From the NCBI RefSeq assembly GCF_017329565.1, contig NZ_JAFMTT010000006.1: DNA of 64,000 nt; one strand, 5' to 3'. The notes under the pieces were generated by a model that ran no database searches, was not told the origin of the DNA, and worked only from the letters and a program-made list of their open reading frames with translations. Of the stretch, positions 8,659 through 16,002 are shown piece after piece (the first letter of the stretch is position 1; each line of letters starts with the position of its first letter). The translations under genes were made by a program, and so were the position numbers. The DNA is from Alicyclobacillus mali. GTDB taxonomy: Bacteria; Bacillota; Bacilli; Alicyclobacillales; Alicyclobacillaceae.

Positions 8659-8844
8659 TTATTCGTGATATAAGACCTGGTTGCAGTTCGTGCAGACATA
8701 GACATATTGCTCGCGCACGATGCGGCCCTCGACCGGCATGCCCGGCTTGATCACGACGCTCGAATCGAGCTCGACTTGGCGTTCTTCCCGGAACCAGGTA
8801 TGATCACAATGCGGACAGCGGATGGCGTGTTGAGCGCTCGCCAT
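8659..8844 (-). CDS. Small zinc-ribbon protein
   Basis: This small protein has two CxxC pairs, CPHC about residue 9 and CTNC about residue 52, which can form a zinc ribbon. It resembles small zinc-finger proteins of spore formers, but no function is known to me. Possible starts are at 8895, 8853 and 8844. A promoter on the same strand (8894-8923) places transcription start near 8887, which rules out 8895. The GGGAG ribosome site is nine bases before the ATG at 8844 but directly abuts 8853, so 8844 is chosen (61 residues). It is divergent from the DUF72 gene. Confidence 0.75.
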   Translation of the reverse strand: MASAQHAIRCPHCDHTWFREERQVELDSSVVIKPGMPVEGRIVREQYVYVCTNCNQVLYHE

Positions 8845-8893
8845 GTCGTTCATCTCCCATCCAAAGGACTCGATATCGCATTTCCCGTCCATC

Positions 8894-8923
8894 ATTATAT
8901 CGATCTGCGAAGAACGGGGTCAA
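8894..8923 (-). promoter_or_regulatory. Sigma-A-type promoter of the zinc-ribbon gene
   Basis: On the minus strand TTGACC (8923-8918) and TATAAT (8899-8894) are separated by 18 bases. It lies in the divergent intergenic region before the DUF72 gene and places transcription start close to 8887. Confidence 0.65.
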
Positions 8924-8949
8924 AGGCCCGCACCGCGGGGAGGTCCTGC

Positions 8950-9831
8950 ATGATACGCGTCGGAACGTGCGCTTTTCACGATCACGACGATTTCTATCCT
9001 CGCACTTGGCCGCGGGAGTTTCGGCTCGCCTATTATGCCTCGTATTTCGACCTCGTCGAGATCGACAGCACGTTTTACCGCATCGTGGCGGCCCGCGTGT
9101 GGGAGCGATGGCTCCAACAGGTGAAACCGCTGTTCACGTTTCACGTCAAGGCGCCGGGGGCGCTCACGTTCCACGTGCGTGGACTGTCTCCCGAGGAGCG
9201 CCGAGCTGCCTGCAAGGAATTCCTTGACAGTCTGCGGCCTGTCGTCGAACGCCGACAGCTGGGCGCCATTTTGCTTCAGTTTCCTCCTTGGTTTGACGCG
9301 ACGCGCTCGCACCGCCTGACCGTCGAACGCTTGGTGGATTTCCTGTATCCGCACCGGGTGGCGGTGGAATTTCGCGAGCGCAGTTGGTACGCTACCGAGG
9401 AACGTACCCACCGCACACTTGGTTGGTTGCAGGCGCTCGGCGCTGTGCACGTGATCTGCGATGAACCGGATGCTGGGCGAACCACGGTGCCTTACGTTCC
9501 GCGAGCCACGTCGCCCGATTACGCCATCCTTCGGATGCACGGTCGTAATCGGGAAACGTGGAACCAAAAGGGGCTCACATCGTCCAAAGAGCGATTTTGC
9601 TATCGGTATACGCCGGACGAGCTCCGCGCGCTCATTCCGGACGTGCGCGCGCTGGATTCGCGGGTCCGAGAGGTGCACATTCTCATGAACAACAACTCGA
9701 ACAACGATGCCGTGTGGAACGCATTCGACTGGCTGGATCTTCTCCAACTCGCGAGGCGCCCAAGGCCTCTCTTCGAGCGCGGAGATCAGATCCCCCTATG
9801 GAGCGATGAGCATGATGGAGGCCTGTCATGA
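8950..9831 (+). CDS. DUF72 (YecE-like) family protein
   Basis: This 293-residue protein has the TIM-barrel-like DUF72 pattern: MIRVGTCAF at the N-terminus, YYASYFDLVEIDSTFYR (about residues 27-43), FHVKAPGALTFH (about 62-73), and YAILRMHGRNRETW (about 185-198) near the C-terminal half. The biochemical role of the family is unestablished. A strong GGGGAGG site precedes the ATG at 8950. An upstream in-frame start at 8707 would run antisense through the zinc-ribbon gene and is rejected. Its stop overlaps the next small gene by four bases. Confidence 0.88.
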   Translation: MIRVGTCAFHDHDDFYPRTWPREFRLAYYASYFDLVEIDSTFYRIVAARVWERWLQQVKPLFTFHVKAPGALTFHVRGLSPEERRAACKEFLDSLRPVVERRQLGAILLQFPPWFDATRSHRLTVERLVDFLYPHRVAVEFRERSWYATEERTHRTLGWLQALGAVHVICDEPDAGRTTVPYVPRATSPDYAILRMHGRNRETWNQKGLTSSKERFCYRYTPDELRALIPDVRALDSRVREVHILMNNNSNNDAVWNAFDWLDLLQLARRPRPLFERGDQIPLWSDEHDGGLS

Positions 9832-10037
9832 ACGAACGCTATCCGAACTGGATGTTTGCGGGCGTCGCCATCGCCGCGTATGAATTCTCGGGTTTCTTGG
9901 CGCGTTGGACGGGCGCTTCGGGCATCCGGTGGGCGGGCTATGGAGTGGTGGCGGCCTGCGCCGCCATTCTCGCTGTTCGGTACCTGAGGAGTTTCTGGAC
10001 TCATTGGAAGAAACGCCATGAACCGAAGGATCGTTGA
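9828..10037 (+). CDS. Small two-helix membrane protein, hypothetical
   Basis: This is a 69-residue protein with two hydrophobic segments (about residues 8-24 and 34-50) and a strongly basic C-terminal tail (HWKKRHEPKDR). It overlaps the DUF72 gene through ATGA, so it is translationally coupled to it. No family is recognised. The basic tail predicts a cytoplasmic C-terminus by the positive-inside rule. Confidence 0.65.
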   Translation: MNERYPNWMFAGVAIAAYEFSGFLARWTGASGIRWAGYGVVAACAAILAVRYLRSFWTHWKKRHEPKDR

Positions 10038-10046
10038 CGAACGGAT

Positions 10047-10412
10047 TCACTCGCTTTCCGCGAGAAGGCGCTCCATGTGCTCAGCAAACGCCGGCGATAG
10101 ACGCGTGTAGAACGACACACCCTGTTGCTCGATCACGCCCGCCTCCGTCACGAGATGCAGCAGAACCGTCACAATCTTATACGGCTTTCCGAACGGATCA
10201 GGGGCGTTTCCAAAGAGCGGCTTGACATGTCGTGTGAATTCCGCATTCGAGCATTCCACCATGCCGAGAATATGTTCGAGTGCAATTCGATACGTCGTCC
10301 GCCCCCGTTGTTGGATGAACTCGCGGGTCGTCAGTTGATACTTGACCTGGTTGCGGACTTCGCTTCGCTTGAGTTCACCTCGAAGCCGCTTGACCTTAGG
10401 AAATGCATACAT
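10047..10412 (-). CDS. Conserved-looking hypothetical protein
   Basis: This 121-residue soluble protein has a basic N-terminus (FPKVKRLRGELKRSE), a mixed alpha/beta middle and no cysteine cluster or membrane segment. A hydrophobic helix (KIVTVLLHLVTEAGVIEQ, about residues 79-96) resembles the core of a small helical or winged-helix-like fold, but I cannot name a family. AAAGGGGG precedes the ATG at good distance on the minus strand. It converges with the 69-residue membrane protein gene and is divergent from the Ca2+/H+ antiporter. Confidence 0.65.
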   Translation of the reverse strand: MYAFPKVKRLRGELKRSEVRNQVKYQLTTREFIQQRGRTTYRIALEHILGMVECSNAEFTRHVKPLFGNAPDPFGKPYKIVTVLLHLVTEAGVIEQQGVSFYTRLSPAFAEHMERLLAESE

Positions 10413-10558
10413 CGCGCGGCCCCCTTTCTCGCCTCATTGTAGCACACTTGTCACGCGATCCCCGCTTGGACGCGTGCGCCGGAGCACGCGAGTTTGGTAT
10501 CGTTTTGATAGGTTTTTGAGGAATGGCGCAGACGGCATGACCAGGAGGGGAGACTCGA

Positions 10559-11614
10559 TTGAATGTTCTGATATATATCGCCGCGGTGGTCCTGACCGCA
10601 TGGAGTATGGGCGTTCATGTGTGGATGCATAGCCCGGTGATGCAATTTTTTGTGTCATCTGCGGCCGTCATCCCGCTGGCCGCCATCATGGGGCGCGCCA
10701 CAGAGGCCATCGCAGCGAGGTCTGGCGAGCGATTGGGTGGCCTTTTGTCTGCGACGTTTGGCAACGCCGTCGAACTCATCATCGGCGTGTTTTCGCTGAA
10801 AGACGGGCTGATTCCGCTGGTCAAATCATCTATCACAGGTTCCATCATCAGCAATCTCCTCTTCGTCCTGGGTCTCTCCTTTTTTGTCGGCGGATTGCGT
10901 CACCCCATTCAGAGGTTCAACGTACGGGTGGCGCGCAGCCATGGATCCATGCTGATGCTAGGGATTGGCGTCGCGTTCGTGGTCCCGACGGCCTTTGCGT
11001 ACAGCGCGGCTCACGTATCTCCGGTACTCTCCTACGGGGCAGCTTCGGTTTCGCTCATCGTCTACTTGTTAGGACTCTACTTCAGCCTGTTCACGCATCG
11101 CGAATTGTTTCAAGCCATTCAGCACGAGGAGGACGAGGACGTTGCGCCTCGGCGATCCATTCTGGCCCATGTGTTGCTCCTCGCAGTCTCGACCGTGCTG
11201 GTCAGCCTGGAGAGCGATTGGCTGGTCGGATCCGTCCGCTCGATCGCCGTGCACCTTGGCTGGAGCGAGGTGTTCATCGGTGTGGTGGTGGTTGCCATTA
11301 TCGGGAATGCGGCCGAACACGCGTCGGCGGTCTGGATGGCTTGGAAAAATCGCATGGATTTGTCGCTCGAAATCGCCGTGGGGAGCACGCTCCAAGTGGC
11401 TATGTTCATTGCGCCGGTCCTGTTTTTTATCGGTGCCATCATGGGGGTTCCATTCACGTTCACCTTTACCTGGCCTGAGGTGGTCAGTATGATGGCCGCC
11501 GTCTTGCTCGTAGTCGTTCTTGTGATGGACGGGGAGTCGAATTGGCTGGAAGGCGCCATGGCGTTCGGTGCCTACGTGGTGCTGGCGGCCGGCTTCTACA
11601 GTTTGCCGGGGTGA
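10559..11614 (+). CDS. Calcium/proton antiporter (CAX/ChaA family)
   Basis: This 351-residue membrane protein has about ten or eleven helices in two homologous halves. The two signature alpha-repeats are visible: ATFGNAVELIIG (about residues 65-76) and IIGNAAEHASAV (about 247-258), with the acidic residues that bind Ca2+. An acidic stretch HEEDEDVAPRR (about residues 188-198) separates the halves, as usual in the family. It exports Ca2+ in exchange for protons. The start is TTG following AGGAGGGGAGACTCGA. The DUF502 gene follows immediately. Confidence 0.92.
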   Translation: MNVLIYIAAVVLTAWSMGVHVWMHSPVMQFFVSSAAVIPLAAIMGRATEAIAARSGERLGGLLSATFGNAVELIIGVFSLKDGLIPLVKSSITGSIISNLLFVLGLSFFVGGLRHPIQRFNVRVARSHGSMLMLGIGVAFVVPTAFAYSAAHVSPVLSYGAASVSLIVYLLGLYFSLFTHRELFQAIQHEEDEDVAPRRSILAHVLLLAVSTVLVSLESDWLVGSVRSIAVHLGWSEVFIGVVVVAIIGNAAEHASAVWMAWKNRMDLSLEIAVGSTLQVAMFIAPVLFFIGAIMGVPFTFTFTWPEVVSMMAAVLLVVVLVMDGESNWLEGAMAFGAYVVLAAGFYSLPG

Positions 11615-11618
11615 CGGA

Positions 11619-12323
11619 ATGATGAGTTGGGTGAAGGAAGTCCTGAGAAAACTGGCGCAGTATCTGGGAATCGGCCTCGCGACCATTCTGCCGTTTGCGC
11701 TCGCCATCTGGGTCGTGGTGTTCGTCGTCAATCAGGTGGACAGCCTCGTTAGTTGGTATATTCCGTGGGTTTATTTCCATATACCGGGGCTCGGGTTTGT
11801 CATCGTCCTCGCTGCGCTGTTTGTCGTCGGGCTGCTGTCGCGGGCATACGTCAGCCGCATTGTGTTGCAGTGGGCGGATCGGCTGTTCACCCACATCCCG
11901 GTCGTGCGGACCGTGTACACGACGGTCAAGGAGCTGATTGAAAATCTGTTTCGGCGGCGGACAGCGTTTCAAACGCCCGTGCTCGTGATGTGGCCGGACG
12001 AACGCGCGCAGGTACTCGGTTTCATCACATCCGACACGCTTCCCGAGGCGCTCGATCCCGACGGGCGAATGGTCGCCGTATACCTCCCGAACGCGTTTCA
12101 GTTCGCGGGCGTGACGGTAATGGTTCCGCGCGATCGCGTCAAGCCTGTCGACCTCAGCGTGGAGGCGGCTTGGCGGTTTGCGCTGTCCGCTGGGCTCGGT
12201 CAGACCCGACCGTCCGATCACGACCCGAAGAGCCAGCAGCCCGCTCCCTCCGCGCCCGGGCATGCGGAAGGCGCCGACGCTCCAAAGGCGCCGAAGCCTC
12301 CGTCCGCGCCGTTTCAGGCGTGA
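11619..12323 (+). CDS. DUF502 family membrane protein
   Basis: This 234-residue protein has two N-terminal membrane helices (about 17-37 and 53-75), then the conserved DUF502 region with PVVRTVYTTVKELIE (about 96-110) and VAVYLPNAFQFAGVTVMVPRDRV (residues about 148-170). The C-terminal ~50 residues are proline- and alanine-rich and low complexity. The family is widespread in membranes without an established role. The ATG at 11619 (ATGATG) lies five bases after the antiporter stop, so the two genes are probably one transcript. Confidence 0.85.
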   Translation: MMSWVKEVLRKLAQYLGIGLATILPFALAIWVVVFVVNQVDSLVSWYIPWVYFHIPGLGFVIVLAALFVVGLLSRAYVSRIVLQWADRLFTHIPVVRTVYTTVKELIENLFRRRTAFQTPVLVMWPDERAQVLGFITSDTLPEALDPDGRMVAVYLPNAFQFAGVTVMVPRDRVKPVDLSVEAAWRFALSAGLGQTRPSDHDPKSQQPAPSAPGHAEGADAPKAPKPPSAPFQA

Positions 12324-12326
12324 GCG

Positions 12327-12356
12327 GTGACGGGGCCACCTCATATCCTGTACAAT
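12327..12356 (+). promoter_or_regulatory. Candidate promoter of hisC
   Basis: A good -10 TACAAT (12351-12356) lies 31 bases before the hisC ATG. The -35 (GTGACG at 12327-12332, 18-base spacer) is poor. The -10 position argues against the longer hisC start at 12327. Confidence 0.4.
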
Positions 12357-12386
12357 GAGGAGCATGACACGTGGGAGGTGCGCAGG

Positions 12387-13487
12387 ATGTCCGATGTCAC
12401 GAACAGGGTAAGGGGAAACCTGGCCTTTATCGAGCCCTATAAACCAGGTCTGAGCGACGAAACACTGCGCCGTGAACTCGGGAATCGCCGCATCGTCAAG
12501 CTCAATTCAAACGAAAATGCGCTGGGCCCGTCTCCGCTGGCCATCGAGGCGATTCGCAAGGAACTGCCGCGGCTTCACCTATATCCAGATGGGGCGAGCG
12601 ACCTCGTGCGAGAAGCCATCGCGCATCATCACGGGGTTTCCTCGGAGCAGGTGCTTGTGGGCAACGGATCGGATGACATCATCAAGCTCATCTCTGAAAC
12701 GTTTCTTGAGCCAGGAGATGAGATCGTCGTGCCGCATCCGTCGTTTTCGCAGTATGGATTTGGCGCGCAGGTGATGGATGCGAACATCCGTGCGGTGCCG
12801 CTTAGGTCGGATTTTACATACGATGTGGACGCGTTGGCCGAGGCCGTCACATCGAGGACCAAGATTCTGTATCTGTGCACACCCAATAATCCGACCGGCA
12901 CTGTGTTGAAGCAAAGCGAATTCGAGTCGCTGATGGCGCGCGTCCCTGAGGACGTGTTTGTCGTCGTCGACATGGCATACGACAACTACGCGCTGGCCGA
13001 GGATCGCTTGCGCCTTCGTTCAGAAGAGCTTCGACGCGGAAACGTCGGCTTCCTGTTCACCTTTTCGAAGCTGTACGGCCTGGCTGGATTGCGCGTGGGA
13101 TATCTGGTGGCGAACGCAGACGTCGTTCAATTCATCCATCGCGTCCGGGAGCCTTTCAACGTGAATCGGGTGGCTCAGGTCGGCGCCATTGCGGCGCTGC
13201 AGGACATCGAGCATGTTCGCCGGTCGCAGGCGCTCGCGTCCGAAGCGAGGTTTCAATACGGGCGGCTTGCTGAACAGGGGATCCGCGTGGTGCCGAGCGA
13301 GGCAAACTTTTGCCTGGTGGAAGTGGGCGACGGGCGCGCAGTGTTTGAGTCGCTCATGCGCCGGGCCATCCTGGTGAGAACGGGATTCCGCGGGCTAGAG
13401 TCGTACGTGCGGATCACGTTTGGAACGAGGGAAGAGAACGATGCTTGCATCGCAGCGTTGCTTGATGTGGTGCGAAATCCCCGCTGA
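12387..13487 (+). CDS. hisC: Histidinol-phosphate aminotransferase (class I/II PLP enzyme)
   Basis: This 366-residue aminotransferase transfers an amino group to imidazole acetol phosphate in histidine synthesis, and in Firmicutes may also serve tyrosine/phenylalanine synthesis. It shows KLNSNENALGPSP (about residues 38-50), the HisC hallmark, then GNGSDDIIKL (about 92-101), CTPNNPTG (about 163-170) and the PLP lysine K228 in FTFSKLYGLAGLRVGY. No other his genes lie nearby. The ATG at 12387 follows GGGAGGTG at ideal spacing. Confidence 0.9.
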   Translation: MSDVTNRVRGNLAFIEPYKPGLSDETLRRELGNRRIVKLNSNENALGPSPLAIEAIRKELPRLHLYPDGASDLVREAIAHHHGVSSEQVLVGNGSDDIIKLISETFLEPGDEIVVPHPSFSQYGFGAQVMDANIRAVPLRSDFTYDVDALAEAVTSRTKILYLCTPNNPTGTVLKQSEFESLMARVPEDVFVVVDMAYDNYALAEDRLRLRSEELRRGNVGFLFTFSKLYGLAGLRVGYLVANADVVQFIHRVREPFNVNRVAQVGAIAALQDIEHVRRSQALASEARFQYGRLAEQGIRVVPSEANFCLVEVGDGRAVFESLMRRAILVRTGFRGLESYVRITFGTREENDACIAALLDVVRNPR

Positions 13488-13548
13488 ACTGACCACAGAA
13501 TTGCAGGCCGGGGCAACGTCCGGTGTTGCCAGCCGGCCGTGTGTGCGT

Positions 13549-13881
13549 TTAGGATCGATCTTCGTACGTGTCCTCGCCGTCCTGTTCGTACGGCGCGGTA
13601 TGGCGATCCGACGTGATCATGTTGGTGTCTCGAAAGCGGCCGCTCACCATTTGTCCGGGGAGCCAGCGGGATGTCTTGCCGAGGCGCCGTTCGTCGGTCG
13701 AGGCGCCGTAGGGACCCTCCGGAAACTCCTCGACGGCGAGATCGTAGGTCGAGGCTTGGGCGGCGGCGACGTCGGCCGTCGGGTAATCGGTCTCGCCCTG
13801 GTCGATGGGGCCAGGATTGTACGCGCCGGAGTTGGGGCTTGAGATAGGGTCCGTGTGAGGATGGCGATTCACCTTTTTCAT
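13549..13881 (-). CDS. Hydrophilic hypothetical protein
   Basis: This 110-residue protein is highly polar, rich in Asp, Glu, Pro, Tyr, Ser and Arg, with no membrane segment, signal or cysteine. Its low hydrophobic content suggests an extended or disordered protein such as a spore or envelope component, which is a guess. A near-perfect GAGGTGA site lies seven bases before the ATG on the minus strand, supporting translation. It is divergent from gltX across a short region containing a 14-bp palindrome. Confidence 0.65.
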   Translation of the reverse strand: MKKVNRHPHTDPISSPNSGAYNPGPIDQGETDYPTADVAAAQASTYDLAVEEFPEGPYGASTDERRLGKTSRWLPGQMVSGRFRDTNMITSDRHTAPYEQDGEDTYEDRS

Positions 13882-13918
13882 GCGCAGTCACCTCGCGCCT
13901 AGTGTGGCGCACGGGTGA

Positions 13919-13932
13919 GGCGGATATCCGCC
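13919..13932. promoter_or_regulatory. Perfect 14-bp palindrome GGCGGATATCCGCC
   Basis: A perfect self-complementary 14-mer lies between the divergent hypothetical gene and gltX, 25 bases before the gltX ATG. It could be an operator for either gene. The protein that would bind it is unknown, and chance occurrence in GC-rich DNA is possible. Confidence 0.3.
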
Positions 13933-13956
13933 AGCAAGTTGACAGGAGGTTCGGGC

Positions 13957-15444
13957 ATGGCACAGGAGGTTCGCGTTCGTTTTGCGCCGAGCCCCACGGG
14001 GGCGCTTCATATCGGCGGAGCGCGCACGGCGTACTTCAATTGGTTGTTCGCGCGCAAACATGGAGGCAAGTTTGTTCTTCGCATTGACGATACGGATCGC
14101 GCGCGCTCGACAGAGGCTTCGTATCAGCAGATTCTGGACGGACTGCGCTGGCTGGGTATCCTGTGGGACGAAGGGCCGGACGTCGGCGGCCCTTACGGCC
14201 CCTACCGCCAGTCGGAGCGCATGGAGGTTTACCGCCGCTATTTGGACAGGCTGTTGGCCGAGGACAGGGTGTATCCGTGCTTCTGCACACCGGAGGACCT
14301 CGCGCAAGACCGCGAGGCTGCACAGCGAGAGGGGCGGCCACCCCGCTACGCGGGCCGCTGCCGCCATTTGTCTTCCGAGGAGCGATTGCACCGCATCGCA
14401 GCGGGCCAGCCGCACGTGTACCGCATTCGCACTCGCTCCGAAGGCGAGACCGTCGTGCACGACCTGATTCGCGGTGACGTGGCGTTCGCCAACAGTGAAA
14501 TCGACGATTTCATCATATGGAAGGCAGACGATACGCCGACGTATCACTTCGCGTCCTGCGTGGACGATGTTGAGATGAAGATCTCACATGTCATCCGGGC
14601 GGAGGAGCATCTGTCCAATACGCCCCGCCATGTCGTTCTGTTCGAGGCTCTCGGCAGCGAGCCGCCGGCATTTGCGCATGTCCCGATGATTCTGGCGCCG
14701 GATCGCAGCAAGCTCTCGAAGCGCCATGGGGCGACGAGCGTCAGCGAGTATCGAGACATGGGCATCTTGCCTGAGGCGTTGGTGAACTACCTCCTGCTTC
14801 TTGGCTTCTCGCCGGGAGACGACCGCGAAATCCTGGACCGGGAGACGGCGATTGCGTTGTTCGATCTCGAAAAGGTCGCGAAGCACGCCGCCATCTACGA
14901 CGTCAAGAAGTTGGAGTGGCTGAACGCCCACTATTTTCGGCAGCAGTCTCCGGAAGCGGTGATGGATGAGGCGTGGCCGCAGTTGGTGGAACGAGGATAC
15001 GTGGCGCCGGACGAGAGCAACCGCGAACGCCTGATGTGGGTGCGCACCGTGATTTCGTTCGTGCAAACGCGCAGCCGGAACCTGCGGGAGCTCGTGGAAG
15101 GGCTGCGCCCTTACTTTGAACCCGTGCGCGCCTACGATGAGAAGGGCGTTCGAAAGCACTTTGCACATCCTGAGATCGCGAGCAGGCTGCGAACCGTGGC
15201 GGAGCGGTTGGAGGGCGTGGCCCCGTTCATGGCGCCCGTGATTGAGCGCGAGTTCCGCCGCTGGGTGGAGGAGATGGGGGTCAAATCGGGTGAGATCATT
15301 CATCCCGTGCGCTTGGCCATCACGGGTCTGACGGTGGGGCCGGGGCTGTTCGATGTCATCGCGCTTCTCGGCCGCCAGGAAGCGGTGCGGCGGTTGCGAG
15401 AAGCAGCCGACCGCGTCGAGGCTGGAGACGTGATCACGGCCTGA
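13957..15444 (+). CDS. gltX: Glutamyl-tRNA synthetase
   Basis: This 495-residue class I aminoacyl-tRNA synthetase charges tRNA-Glu, and in most Firmicutes also mis-charges tRNA-Gln for later amidation. The HIGH-type motif is HIGG in APSPTGALHIGGARTAYFNW (residues about 11-30). The KMSKS-type motif is KLSKRHG (about 249-255), followed by the anticodon-binding helical domain. The ATG at 13957 has ACAGGAGG upstream. A terminator follows, then an operon with tRNA-Gln and tRNA-Glu, both potential substrates. Confidence 0.96.
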   Translation: MAQEVRVRFAPSPTGALHIGGARTAYFNWLFARKHGGKFVLRIDDTDRARSTEASYQQILDGLRWLGILWDEGPDVGGPYGPYRQSERMEVYRRYLDRLLAEDRVYPCFCTPEDLAQDREAAQREGRPPRYAGRCRHLSSEERLHRIAAGQPHVYRIRTRSEGETVVHDLIRGDVAFANSEIDDFIIWKADDTPTYHFASCVDDVEMKISHVIRAEEHLSNTPRHVVLFEALGSEPPAFAHVPMILAPDRSKLSKRHGATSVSEYRDMGILPEALVNYLLLLGFSPGDDREILDRETAIALFDLEKVAKHAAIYDVKKLEWLNAHYFRQQSPEAVMDEAWPQLVERGYVAPDESNRERLMWVRTVISFVQTRSRNLRELVEGLRPYFEPVRAYDEKGVRKHFAHPEIASRLRTVAERLEGVAPFMAPVIEREFRRWVEEMGVKSGEIIHPVRLAITGLTVGPGLFDVIALLGRQEAVRRLREAADRVEAGDVITA

Positions 15445-15450
15445 CGGAGG

Positions 15451-15479
15451 GCCGGCGGGGGGCGCCCCCGCCGGCTTTT
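15451..15479 (+). terminator. Rho-independent terminator of gltX
   Basis: GCCGGCGGGG pairs with CCCCGCCGGC around a five-base loop and is followed by TTTT. It lies six bases after the gltX stop. Confidence 0.8.
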
Positions 15480-15523
15480 CAGAGAGAGCCGCAGCAAAGG
15501 CAAAAAAAAAAGACGAGCTGCTA

Positions 15524-15552
15524 TTGACACGAGGAGACCAAGTGTGTATAGT
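15524..15552 (+). promoter_or_regulatory. Strong sigma-A promoter of the tRNA operon
   Basis: TTGACA and TATAGT are separated by exactly 17 bases, a near-consensus vegetative promoter. A leader of about 65 bases with small hairpins runs to the first tRNA. Confidence 0.85.
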
Positions 15553-15623
15553 AAATAACGCAGCCGGGCGGAACGCCCGAGAGAGCTCCGAGAGAGCAAC
15601 GAAGCTACAGGGCAGCGATACGA

Positions 15624-15697
15624 TGCCGAATGGTGTAATGGTAGCACGACTGACTCTGGATCAGTTAGTCTAGGTTCGAGTCCTAGTTCGGCAGCCA
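15624..15697 (+). tRNA. tRNA-Gln (anticodon CTG)
   Basis: A cloverleaf can be drawn. The acceptor TGCCGAA pairs with TTCGGCA, the anticodon stem ACTGA/TCAGT encloses loop CTCTGGA (anticodon CTG), and the T arm is CTAGG-TTCGAGT-CCTAG. The discriminator is G and CCA is encoded. The U1-A72 pair is typical of tRNA-Gln. Confidence 0.93.
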
Positions 15698-15700
15698 GTC

Positions 15701-15776
15701 GGCCCTATCGTCTAATGGCTCAGGACGCCGCCCTCTCACGGCGGTAATAGGGGTTCGAATCCCCTTAGGGTCACCA
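15701..15776 (+). tRNA. tRNA-Glu (anticodon CTC)
   Basis: The acceptor GGCCCTA pairs with TAGGGTC, including one G-U pair. The anticodon stem CCGCC/GGCGG encloses CTCTCAC (anticodon CTC). The T arm is GGGG-TTCGAAT-CCCC type, the discriminator is A and CCA is encoded. Only three bases separate it from tRNA-Gln. Confidence 0.93.
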
Positions 15777-15777
15777 C

Positions 15778-15850
15778 GGGTCATTAGCTCAATTGGTAGA
15801 GCATCCGACTCTTAATCGGGTGGTTGAAGGTTCGAGTCCTTCATGACCCA
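15778..15850 (+). tRNA. tRNA-Lys (anticodon CTT)
   Basis: The acceptor GGGTCAT pairs with ATGACCC, the D arm is GCTC/GAGC, and the anticodon stem TCCGA/TCGGG encloses CTCTTAA (anticodon CTT). The T arm is GAAGG-TTCGAGT-CCTTC. The discriminator is A. CCA is not encoded, unlike its two neighbours. Confidence 0.93.
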
Positions 15851-15854
15851 TTTC

Positions 15855-15892
15855 GAAAGGCCTCCTGTCAGCGCAGGAGGCCTTTCGTTTTT
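15855..15892 (+). terminator. Rho-independent terminator of the tRNA operon
   Basis: GAAAGGCCTCCTG and CAGGAGGCCTTTC form a 13-bp perfect stem with a six-base loop, followed by a T-rich tail. It starts five bases after tRNA-Lys. Confidence 0.93.
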
Positions 15893-16002
15893 GTGGAGGC
15901 GCTGTTTGTGTGTGCAAGGCATGCGCGTTCTCGCTGTCCTTTCGTGCTTTCGTGGGCTATGATGAGACTATCCATCCTGGAGAGAACGGGGAAGCGTGAT
16001 GC

